Assembly: GCA_001051155.2 (NCBI GenBank)
Contig: JYIP02000006.1
Span: forward strand, 62,001-126,000
Direction of reading: 5' to 3'
Origin: Chrysoporthe austroafricana
Taxonomy: Eukaryota; Ascomycota; Sordariomycetes; Diaporthales; Cryphonectriaceae
Length of the DNA: 64,000 bases
The position numbers and the translations under genes are program-made. Shown one piece after another: positions 37,487 through 47,485 of the stretch. The notes under the pieces were generated by a model. It was not told where the DNA came from. It did no database searches and saw only the letters and a list, made by a program, of their open reading frames with translations. Positions within the stretch are counted from its first letter, which is position 1, and each line of letters starts with the position of its first letter.

Positions 37487-37962
37487 AGCTTGGGAATGTG
37501 CTGACCGTTTTCAGAAACTTTATGATTAGATCACTCAATACCAGGAGCCCCTGTGATTACACTTTTGTTTCTGATCTAGATTCGCGTGCTCCTGTGTAGA
37601 TCGTCGGGAGACGGGCTAGGACTCTTCCTCATTGATCTTAACGTGAACCAAGGGGCCAACCTGACCAATCTCGGCTATTGGGCCCGAGCCTTTCGACTAG
37701 CGCTGCAGGATGTTTAGCGAGCTGATTTGAAAATGATATCACAAATGACTTAATAATACCCAACACGCAAATGTAGATCCACTTCAACTAGTAAATGCTC
37801 TTTTAGTCAATTCAAAAGTCTCTTGCATTTCTTAGTAGAATCAGTCATGGTTACACGTTGGCGGGAATCAAGCGAGGTAACCGTCTCGTCAGGATGCTTA
37901 CGTGCAGCGCATGAAATCCAGATCATGAAAGCAGATGACTGATCAGGTCTCATCCAAGGTCA
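37487..37962. other. Intergenic, no gene seen
   Basis: 3' flanks of the reductase remnant and the methyltransferase gene. Nothing else recognised. Confidence 0.5.
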
Positions 37963-38858
37963 CTAGACACGCTGACCACACGCAATAACGATCTCAATCC
38001 TCCCGCCTTGCCTCTCCAACTCCTCCCTCACCCTTCCCTGCATGGCGTCAATCTGCTCCAACGACAAGGTGGACGGCACCGTCCTGGCGATCGATGACAG
38101 CGGTTTGATGGGCGAGGTGACGCCGTGCACGCTCGCGGCGCGCACCTCGGGTCTCGCCCTCGCACCCAGCTCGACCACGACGCGTTTCTCCTGCAGGTTC
38201 TTCAGCCCCGCCGCGCCAAGCATGTCCCTGAGCTCGTTGGCGAAGTCGCCGACGCCGATACCCGACCAGATGCCGCGCACCATCTCCGCAAAATCGCGCA
38301 TCGCAGGCCCGTTGTGCTCTTTGGGCGGGCGGAACACGTTGATCTCCTGCAGCTGGATCCAGCCCCCCGGGCAGACGAGCGTGGCAAGGTTGCGGATGGT
38401 CGCCGCGGGTGGGTTCGGCGCGGCTCCCGCCAGGCTGCCGCGGAGGTGGACAAGGTCCATCGTGCCGAGGTATTGGGCTGGCCACGGGTCGTTGAAGGAG
38501 TGCTGGAAGTAGGTGATACCGTCGGGCTGTGCGGGGAATAGCTCCCCCTCGATGTCGCTGCCGAAGTAGTGGTGGGACGCAGAGACCGAGCTGCGCACAT
38601 CACGGAGCCAGAGGCCTTTTGGTGTGGTGCGGATCATCAGTTGACTATAAGGAACATGATTCACCCATCAATTGCGTGGTTTTACTGACCATCAGCCGTG
38701 CCGGCCTCGAGGACCCTCTTGCCAGGTTCCTCTAGATTGAGGGGTGCCACTACCAGCTTGCCCTCAAGGGCATCGTTGTACACGGTATGAAGATCGGTCA
38801 GCCGGTTCAACTCTCCGGTGTGACCCTCACTCTTGGTCATGTTCATGAAGTTGTCCAT
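37963..38858 (-). CDS. Class I SAM-dependent methyltransferase (LaeA/UMTA-like group)
   Basis: 273 residues in two exons: 38690-38858 and 37963-38615. The intron 38616-38689 (GTCAGT...AAAAG) exactly joins the SAM-binding motif VLEAGTADG to LWLRDV. Next come DIEGELFP (motif II region), FQHSFNDPWP, MDLVHLRG (motif III) and PGGWIQLQEI (motif V). Full-length for this Methyltransf_23-like group. Substrate not predictable: O-, N- or carboxyl-methylation, or a regulatory LaeA-type role, are all possible. Cytosolic, no membrane segment. Start at 38858 is the first ATG; an upstream TTG continues the frame. Confidence 0.85.
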
Positions 38859-40054
38859 TGTGTGTTTATTTGCAAGGTGGTCCAATCAGAATTCAGGTAC
38901 TTTGGGTTCTCACAAGCCTCGATCATTGGCGGCCCAGAAGTCTTCTACATCAGCATTTCTATGCAAATTTGCTGACGGTGCTTTGTGTATGTGCGCATAG
39001 GCGCGCTGGATACGCTTCGGGAGGACCCATTTCTGCTCCTGCTGACTAAATGCCTGCAGTCGTGTTGGACGTGTCTCGGCTCGTCAGATCACGCCGATAG
39101 CATTCTGGCACCTCACTAGAGTCGCGTCGAGCCTATCGCTAGGGCTGGAAAGTTAGCGAAGCAAGACAATTTCGGTCTGTGAAGACCTTCTCTCACGATC
39201 TCGCCATCAGGCAAGAGATGGCGAAAGTCGGCTCCGGATTGACAGCTCCAAAATGAGTCGCACCGAAAAGACCGTATATACCTCTGTGCGGTTCCGTACC
39301 ATGTACACAGTACAGCACCGAAAATGCAACCCCTGTAGTCCCGGAAACCCACTCGGTGCCGAAAGGCGTGAGCCGAATACATACTTTTGTAGTAGTGGAT
39401 ACCCAAATGTAGAAAGCATCCGCTTGCTGCAGATCCTGTGGGTCACGGTGCCGAAGCTTTCGGCCGAAAATTGTCCCTATACGGATACCAATCAAGACCC
39501 TGCAAGTCGTTAGATTTATCAATGGCCGAAAATAGTTCTCTACCTTGGTTCCGAATGTACTATATACGGACAACACGGTTCATCCTTCACAAAGTCGAAC
39601 GCTTGTCTGCAACTGCGGCAGTGCGGGTTGTATATCTGAGTAGCGGCTCGGGATCTGCCAGGTTATCACAAGCGCTGCGATTCCCGGGTCAGTAGTGAGG
39701 CAACGTCTCCTATTATGCTTGTGACCCCTGTCGCTACCTCAATTGTGGATTAAGTACAACTTGACGCCCCTGTTAGACTGCAAACTTTCTTTCAGAGAGA
39801 TGTACTGGATGGGTGGGTCTTGTAGACTTGGCGAAGAACGAAGCCCGAATGATCTGCGCAAGGGGTCCCGCTAATGTTGGCCAGAACACAGTAGCATCGA
39901 ACCTGAGGCACTTGGAAGCAGTGCGTCAGACTCGACCAGGCAAGGGAAGGTGAACATGTCATTTTTTGGCCACGGTATCGCCAGAAATGTGCTCCCTTTG
40001 TTATCAAGCCCTCAGTATGCTCCATGTGTAGAAAATGCCAACCTCCCGTGCCTG
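38859..40054. other. 1.2-kb intergenic segment, no gene seen
   Basis: Short overlapping ORFs without a recognisable family. 39230-39560 is rich in CCGAA/GGCCGAAAA words, including the 10-bp palindrome TTCGGCCGAA at 39459-39468. It could be a worn repeat, but no borders were found. Confidence 0.4.
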
Positions 40055-41679
40055 CTAGTAGTCCTCGCCACGGCTGATAACCTCCTTGACGGTCGGGCGT
40101 AGTAGGATTGTCTGTCTTGTCGCATCAGAATCCATCTTCCCGAGATCAGCCATGGAAATGACTTACGTGCTCAAACTGAGCGGTGTATGTGCCCTTCTTC
40201 TCTACCATTGGGGGATAGTCTTCGACAATCCCGGATTTGACAAGATGGTTGAGCTACATGTGGGTCAGTGAGTGATATGAGCAACAGTGGTACAGCGAGG
40301 CGGGGAGTCATACGCCAAGCAAATATTTGTCCTGTCCAATGCGGTCCAGATAGCGCCGACAAAAGGGAATGGTGCCAAAATTCTGTTTGATGACCCTGAG
40401 CAAGGACTTTGCTGAGGAGAGGCGCAGGTCGGCGTGTGGAGCATCGCGACGAAGGGCGTAATGCGACGTCTCGTCCTGCTCGACCCATCGACCGGTACCA
40501 GTGCTGCCAAATGTCTCGATTGCGAACACGTCGCCCTCTTCCATCTTGGTAGGATCGTCGGTCCTGACGAGAGGAACGCTCTTGGTGCCGTGGATAGAGT
40601 ATGGCAGAATAGTATGGCCACCTAGATTGCGGACTGATTTGATGGGATAAGTGGTCCCCCTGATCTCACATTCGTAACTTTCCATAGTCTCTTGGATATA
40701 ACCACCCAGCTCGCCGAGGCGGACATCAATTCCTGCCTCCCGAACACCGGTATTCGTGGCATCCTTGACGGCTGCAAGGAGGTTGTCATACGTGGGATCG
40801 AATGCCATGGTGAAGGCGCTATCAACGATGCGGCCACCGACATGCACGCTATCCGTAGAAAAAGATGAGCAGATGTGTCTCCAAAAAATATCTATGAACA
40901 ACATACCCAATGTCGACCTTGAGAACGCTGTCTTGGTTCAGGACAACTTTGCAGCCTGCGTTTGGACTATAATGGGCAACAACATTGTCAATGTTCAAGC
41001 CAGTGGGGAAGCCCATACCGGCCAACAAGGCATCACCTTGAGACAAGCCGTCATGGCCGACGAGGCGTCGCGCAGCATCCTCGATGGAGTTGGCAATGTT
41101 GAGAAGGGTCTGGCCAGGCTTGATCGTCCTTTGGGCCCACTGGCGGACCTGGCGATGGGCCTCTGCGGCATGACGGTAATCGTCAAGGAAGTCGGGGTTG
41201 AGATTGTCCAGATGGCGCTTCTCCTCACTGGTGGTGCGGTAGCGGTTCTCGTCCTTATATTCGACCTCCTCGCCCTTGGGATACGTCTTGTTGGGGAACA
41301 GCTGGGAGATAAGGACTAATGGAGGATCCGTCTGCACTGTCGGGACCGCCTTCTTCTTCTTCTTCTTGTTCTTCTTGGACTTATTCTTCTTCTTGGGATT
41401 GGCAGCAGACTCCGTGTTATTTGCAACATGCTCACCAGGAGCACCATCAACATCCTCTTCTGACTCGGAATCTTGGCCTGGCATCTCTGGATCATCGCCG
41501 TTGGCTATTGGTGTAGCAGCCCCGTTCGCCGCGGCGGCGGAGGGCCGCTTGGCGCTACCAGCAGAGGCTTCTTCTACTGCAGACGGCCCTCAGTCAGCTG
41601 TGTAAATGCAGTTAATGCAGTTTGCCATTGGAAGAGGTCTCCTTGATGAGTGTCTGAACATACCGCTGAAAGCAGCCAT
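40055..41679 (-). CDS. MAP2: Methionine aminopeptidase type 2 (cluster copy, probable fumagillin-type self-resistance)
   Basis: Removes the initiator Met from nascent proteins; type 2 enzymes are the covalent target of fumagillin and ovalicin. Five exons: 41664-41679, 40907-41576, 40314-40848, 40167-40253, 40055-40111. All introns are GT-AG with matching phases; 454 residues. The N-terminus is acidic then poly-lysine ([15 protein letters not shown]), as in eukaryotic MetAP2. All catalytic residues are visible: the inhibitor-alkylated His in [10 protein letters not shown], metal ligands in KVDIG and IVDSAFT, His in LGGHTI, Glu in FAIETFGS, Glu in QFEH. The residue two before that ligand Glu is Ala, as in drug-sensitive human MetAP2. 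Divergent from the MetAP1 gene. Location in the cluster suggests extra target dosage or altered binding as resistance. Confidence 0.93.
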
Positions 41680-42029
41680 TTTGCTTGAGACCCAAGCGCA
41701 ATGTGCTCACTGTGGACGGATGAAAACAAAAAGCTCGCGCTGGTTTAGAACAAAACAAGACGAGGCGAGACGGGCCCAACCTTGCCTGTCAAAGACGCCA
41801 AGCTGGAGACTAAAAGCAGGAAAGAGCGGGGTGGCAAGGGTTTATGCCCCATATGGTCGTAAACGTTTCACTGCAGGGTCTAGGTCACCTGAGTGGGAGT
41901 CCCCAGCCATTTATTGGACAAAGCATGGAACCGTACAAATCTACAGTGGATGTCGTCTGTCTTTCAAAGTCTCCGCAATTATCACACCTCACACACAATC
42001 CTTTACGCACACACGCCCACACACCTATA
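41680..42029. promoter_or_regulatory. Shared divergent promoter of MetAP2 and MetAP1
   Basis: 350 bp between the two start codons. A CA-rich stretch (ACACACGCCCACACACC) lies just upstream of the MetAP1 ATG. No TATA box is convincing. The arrangement would allow the two aminopeptidases to be co-regulated. Confidence 0.55.
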
Positions 42030-43424
42030 ATGACCGACGACGCACCAAGCCGCCGCAAGTGTCTTGGAGGAGACTGTGAAAATGATGCTGGCGATTTACA
42101 ATGCCCGACTTGCCTGAAGATGGGCAAAGACAGTTATTTCTGCTCCCAAGACTGCTTCAAAAGGAACTGGGTCGGTTGAAATTCCACTGAGATGTTCTAA
42201 CCTCGATGCAAAGTCACTTACTGACTGACTGCGAGCCTCACAGAGCCAACACAAGGCGCTCCACAAGGCTGCCCAAGGCAAGACGATCCAACATGCTGTG
42301 CGCAACTATTTGACCACAGGCCTCATTTCTAACCCGCACCCAGACGCTCGCCAGTACAACCCATTTCCAACATTTCCCTACACCGGCTCCGTGCGACCTG
42401 TTTATCCTCTTTCCCCCATGCGCACTCTTCCCCCTTCTATCAAGCGCCCTGATTGGGCCGAGACGGGCGTCCCTGAGGCCGAAAAGCGTCTCAACAGGTC
42501 TAAGATTGAGCTCCTCGACGCCGATGCACAACAGGCAATGCGCAAAGTCTGTCGACTGGCCAGGGAAGTTCTTGATATCACTGCTGCAGAACTCAAGCCA
42601 GGCATCACTACAGATTACCTCGACGAGGTCTGCCATAGAGCTTGTGTAGAACGACAAGTAAGCACGAACCAGATTCCCCCTTCTGATATGACCAAGGCAT
42701 TTGGCGCGCTAAGCGAATTTTTATTAGGCCTACCCGTCTCCCCTGAACTACAACCGCTTTCCGAAATCCCTGTGTACTTCTCCAAATGAAGTCATCTGTC
42801 ATGGGATCCCTGATCAACGGATCCTTCTCGACGGCGATATCCTCAACCTCGATATCTCTTTATACTACGGCGGCTATCACGCTGATCTGAACGAGACTTA
42901 TTACATTGGCGACCGAGCCACGGCCAATCCAGACGCGGTTCGGGTCGTCGAGACCACGCGAGAATGCTTGGACAAGGCTATCGAGATTGTCAAGCCCGGA
43001 ACCCCGATACGGGAGCTCGGCAAAGTTATCGAAAAGCATGCAAAGTCGAGAAACTGCAGTGTCGTTCCTATCTGGGGCGGCCATGGCATCAACACCGAGT
43101 TCCATCCACCGCCATGGATCCCCCACTACGCCAAGAACAAGGCCGTCGGAGTTTGCAAACCTGGCATGACTTTCACTATCGAGCCCATCCTCGCGCTTGG
43201 AAAGCCTCGCGAGGTCTATTGGCCGGACAAATGGACCAATGTGACTGTTGATGGCAAGTGGACCGCTCAATTCGGTGTGTACATAAGTCCCCATCCTGCG
43301 GGGCTCATCCGTCGCTGATGATCCTCTAGAACACACCTTGCTTGTCACAGAGACTGGAGTTGAAGTGTTGACTGCAGGCAGCAAAAACTCGCCAGGAGGT
43401 CCCATACCAATGCCGGTAGCTTGA
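42030..43424 (+). CDS. MAP1: Methionine aminopeptidase type 1 (cluster copy)
   Basis: Cytosolic, ribosome-associated type 1 enzyme. Exons 42030-42170, 42244-42657, 42728-43274, 43330-43424; 398 residues, normal for the family. The first donor is the weak GTCGGT. N-terminal MYND-like zinc finger (CLGGDCENDAGDLQCPTC...YFCSQDC) as in eukaryotic MetAP1. Catalytic core intact: ICHGIPD (His), NLDIS and ADLNE (Asp ligands), GGHG and FH (His), TIEP and FEH (Glu). The loop after GHG reads INTEFHPPPWIPHY, differing from the usual IHKLFHTAPNVPHY. Thr two before the ligand Glu is the normal type 1 residue. Unusual to find beside MetAP2; both together fit a fumagillin-type resistance cassette. Confidence 0.93.
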
Positions 43425-43743
43425 GGACGAAACCGCAAAAGCCAACTGACTGCACGATTAGTAGAGGTACAACGTGTCCCTCTGCCAATCTAGACTTACC
43501 GGCTATTTGTAGAGTGTTGAGCAAATACGGAACCGCGCTGTCTTTATGGTTTCAGACCGAGGCGGAGCGCCAGTTTTCTCATGCGATGGTGGTAACAAGT
43601 ACCGCGAGGGAGAAAGGTCGCAGAAACATCTTTTAGAGGGCCAATGCGAAGCCCAAGAATGATATCCCTTCCGTCCCTACGTCCCATGACTTCTTACCTC
43701 CTCCAATGAATGGTGCATGCTTGTTGCCGTTCTTTGCAAAGTA

Positions 43744-45600
43744 AGTCAGAGGGGGTAACTTCCGGCCGGCCCCACTTCCGGCCACCCCTGGCCGGCCACA
43801 CTACATATAGATAGATATAATATATATTTATCTTATCTCTTCTATTCAGCTACCACGATACAATCCTCTTCAATACTAGATAATTCAATATCAATCTCTC
43901 TATCAGAACTATCCGTTTCTCGATTGATTGCATTTTGAGCCTTCCGTATAGCCCTGATATCTGCAAATTTCGAATTTGGGCTTATATCAACTCTCTTCCT
44001 TTTACTAGACCTCGAGCTTTCAGCCTGTGCTTTTAAAGCTTTATTCTCTTCCAGAGCTTTAGCCAGGGCTATATCCCTTTTGTCGAATGTTTTTTGTATC
44101 TTTCTGAATAGTATACGTTATGCTGATATAGTTGAAAGTTGATATCGATTTCTTTGCAGCTGATAGTATAGATCTTTAGCATTTCGAGGGGTCGAATATA
44201 TATCCGGCTGGACTAAGGATAATTTAGGAGTAATATTGATTGCGATCGGTCGGTCTGAGTTTGATATCGATAGCTGTTTCTTCTGTTATTGATTGTTCTC
44301 GAGAAGAAAAGGGCTTAAAAGGGGCTTGGCTAGCCGGAGGGGCCGAAGACCTGTTGCTTTCTACCCAGACCTGATATTCTGGCTAGATAGGCCTTCTATC
44401 CGTGCCTGATAGTAGTTTTGAAGGAATAATCGTTTTCCGAAAGCTATTGAATCCCCCTATTGGCTCAAAAGGCTGACATTTTTCCTATAGGCTCTCTTAA
44501 GGGAAGAAAAGATCCCGAGATTAAGAGGCTGGAGAATGTAAGAGCTATAAGGAAGTAGATAGATCAATAAGATATTATTCTGAAAGCATTCTTATATAAA
44601 CTTGTCGGTTGTATAGCTGCCGTGGCTATCCAGGATTAATAGCCTGGCTTCTGAGGGGTCCTTTGGCTGGCTGCCAGGAATAAAGATTTTCTGGAGCTAT
44701 TCGAGGGCTGTTTCGTTACTAGTCCAGCCGTTTTTCGTAGCATAGAATTGCTAGCCTTTAAAAGGTTCCAGAATAATAAGGAACTATTATTGCTATATAG
44801 TTTTGCCTTTAAAGATAACGAGAGGAAAGAGGTAGGTACCCGTAGCTGAAATATATTCGAGGAACGAAATCCAGGACTTCGACCCAGGCTCTTTTCTCTG
44901 GATTGTACGTAAGAAAGAAGCCCCGAGAACTAATCCGTTCTTTCCTTAGCCCTCTATTATCCCAGTTTCGTCTATATTCTATCGGTTGGCTGGCTTGATA
45001 GCTTCGATATAAGGAAGATCGAATAAACGGAATTAAGGCTTGATTATTTCTGTTATTGCTCTATTGATTCGTTCTGAAACTATCCTTCGAGACTTTTGAA
45101 CCTTAATGCCGGGGTTTCTCTTTAAAAAAGACCTTATCCATTTCCTTCCAAGGGGCTGAGGGTCTCCCTTGACTTGCAATATCCTCTCGGCGAAAAGCTT
45201 CAGTTCTGAATGCGTCGGTAGCAAGCCTAAGTTGGCTTAACAGATAATCCATTTCGCTAGTTCAGCTTCCTGGCTAGTAAAGAGCTTTTGCTTATCTTGA
45301 TAGGCTGTTTTATGCGATTCTCTTCCTGCAAGGCGATCTTGAAGAGTGGCCCTTGGGATGCCCCATTCTTTCGAGGCTTGCCGTTGAGATAAGCCGTTTT
45401 TGATAGACTCAATGGCCTGGGCTAGCTCAGATTCAGTATATGGCTTCATAATAGTCGTATTAAGGTTCTGTAAAAAGATGAAGGTGTCCGGAATAAAATT
45501 GATTCAGAAAGGTCTATAGAAAGGGAGGTGGTTAAGGGAGCGGTATGGCCGGCCAGGGGTGGCCGGAAGTGGGGCCGGCCGGAAGTTACCCCCTCTGACT
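43744..45600 (-). mobile_element. pogo/Fot1-type DNA transposon with 55-bp perfect TIRs
   Basis: 1,857 bp. Perfect 55-bp terminal inverted repeats at 43744-43798 and 45546-45600, beginning AGTCAGAGGGGGTAAC and containing repeated GGCCGG words. Target duplication TA on both sides (43742-43743, 45601-45602), as for Tc1/mariner-pogo elements. It carries one decayed transposase on minus. It inserted into the 3' end of the acyl-CoA synthetase remnant, whose reading resumes at 45601. Confidence 0.9.
43900..45449 (-). pseudogene. Transposase (HTH_psq, CENP-B HTH, DDE_1), inactivated
   Basis: ATG at 45449. The N-terminal psq-type helix-turn-helix (SQRQASKEWGIPRATLQDRL) is followed by an in-frame TAA (CAA-to-TAA type). 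The same frame continues with the CENP-B-type HTH (GRKWIRSFLKRNPGIKVQKS, 45033-45224). The DDE domain follows with NIDETGIIEG, LILDSHGSYTTDKF and LQPLNLGIF, where the third catalytic Asp (usually PLDVGIF) reads Asn. Many further stops at former Gln/Trp codons are consistent with RIP. It would have cut and pasted its own element; now dead. Confidence 0.85.
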
Positions 45601-46805
45601 TACTGCTTGATCTTGACGCGAGCAGCATTCACTACAGCTACATTCTCCACTGTGCTAGGCACCACAACTTCCTTTAAGAAATCTACGAACGCCGTTTTCG
45701 ACTATTTCGTAAAGTACGTAAGGTATGGCTTTCCTAGATCTTGTCTTTGGGATAAGGTCTCTACTTTGGACAATGCCTTCTAAGGATACAAATGCGCCGA
45801 CTTGCCTGCGCACTAGCGACTAAATCTCAGACATAATATTGTTAGTTAGCATAGCTGAGTCGTCCTCAAATAAGGTTATAAATGCAAACGGAAGTTGGCC
45901 TTTAAGCTTGTCGGAAATACCCACCACGCAGCAGTCGACAATTAGTAGATAGGACAAAATGGCTTTCTCGATAAATCCTGTAAGCACAAATGTACATTAG
46001 CGAATTCAAAAAGCACATAGGCAATCTTTTGTCTCTCCGAATGCAACCCTATACTTCGGAACGCCTTTTTTCAATCCCGAGCGCTGCAAATTTTACATAT
46101 TGCTGGATAGCCAATAGTCGTTAATGTTCAAACGTCATTGTTCCTACTGGTTACATACATGCGGCCTTTTTTGTCTATCCATTCTGCGTCGCCTGTGTCC
46201 AAAAACTTGCTTTTGGATTTTTTTAAATAGCTTTTGTGAAACCCCTTGTTGTTGTTCCACAAGGTGCAAAATGCAGTTGGCGCAAAAGGCAGAGTTAAGA
46301 TAATGTTGCTTTTGGTTTCACATAGTACTTTATTGCCCTGTACGTCCACAACTCGGAGGTTAAAGCCCGGCATTAGCCTTCCGACGCTTTTCGCTTTGAT
46401 TCGAAGTAGCTCGTGGCTCTGCACGCAAGCTTTGCCTCGGTGCGGCTGCATTACGGCGTGCGGCGCAAGCGCGTGGCTTTTAATCGGTAATCCTGCCTTT
46501 GTCGACCACCAATTGTTGATAACATGCGAGGAGAAAGGGGCGCCATATTTATTTAGAAGATCCCAGTAGTGAGATATTAAACTACTTTCGGAGCGCTCGC
46601 TGGCTAGAAATAGAGATTTCAGCGACTGCAATCCTTTGCGCTCTCCGACACGGGAGAGGCAGTAGTTGTGCGGATCCTCTTGCCGGATGGCGCGGAGAGC
46701 CGTCAGCGCCGTGAACATGGTATTGACTTGGTACTCCTCCATCACCCCCCAGAAGGCAGACGCATCCGGTGCCCCTACCGGCTTCCCCTTATAGAGTCGG
46801 TTGCA
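45601..46805 (-). pseudogene. Acyl-CoA synthetase (ACSS-like), truncated and broken
   Basis: Remnant of an AMP-forming acetyl/propionyl-CoA synthetase-like enzyme. From 46805 down: LYKGKPVG (frameshift before it), VNTMFTALTALRAIRQEDP, LKSLFLASERSESSLI, INNWWSTKAGLPI, then FLDTGDAEWIDKKGRMYV (46128-46745). After stops come a VVGISDKLKGQLPFAF stretch (about 45900) and IPKTRSRKAI, where the family has PKTRSGK (catalytic Lys retained). The C-terminus with VENVAVVNAARVK (about 45610-45650) abuts the transposon. The N-terminal half is missing. I recall that the A. fumigatus fumagillin region contains an acetate-CoA ligase gene near its P450 and terpene cyclase, so this may be the decayed counterpart; unverified. 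Confidence 0.75.
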
Positions 46806-47485
46806 GGGCGGCAGTGGTCATTCTCAGTGGTGGGAAGGAGACAAGCAGAACAAGAAGGACACGAAGCACCGAGCTCATCCAGAGAATAAAACAAGGTACC
46901 TGCCTCAGCCTGACAAGTGTCAAATTCGAAAACAGGGCCAGTATCTTGGGTTTTCTCAGCGCTTGACCCTTCAGTTGCTACCGGATGCATTTCTCTCACT
47001 GCGTCGATGATCATTTCGACGGCCCAGGTGCTGAAGCACTTCATGTGTGCCACCCTGTAGTAGACTAGACTCTAGGCTGCGTGCAAGTCCATACCAAACT
47101 TTAGAACGATCTCGGTCTGTCGCCCCTATTGGCCGGTGTGTCTCTGACTTGCGAAGTCTCTGGGCGAGTAGGAAGTGGGCGACAAACAACCTGCCAACAC
47201 CCATTGTTCAATCAAGTCAATCACAGGTGCGATCATAAGGACTCAATGGAACGATTGAGCTGAGTACTATTTTAACCGGAATCGGAGTAGGCTAGCATCC
47301 TGCTCAGGGGGCTAGTGCATTCAGCCTATTCTTTACGGGAATGATCGCGGGGACACCCAGGGGGCAGTGCGATTAGTGCTCTAATATCACAGCTATGAGC
47401 GACCTCTAGGACTCTAGAACCCTTTGTCCGGTGTGAAGTCTCTGCAATAATTGGACACTATCAACGACATTGCGGTGCCAAAATC
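46806..47485. other. Intergenic, no gene recognised
   Basis: The minus-strand ORFs at 46775-47053 and 46971-47204 have no recognisable family. They may be leftover 5' sequence of the decayed synthetase or unrelated. Confidence 0.35.

Noticed and set aside
39160..39570. Possible small repeat or gene with CCGAAA words
   Set aside because: No inverted or direct terminal repeats, target duplication or coherent ORF could be defined.
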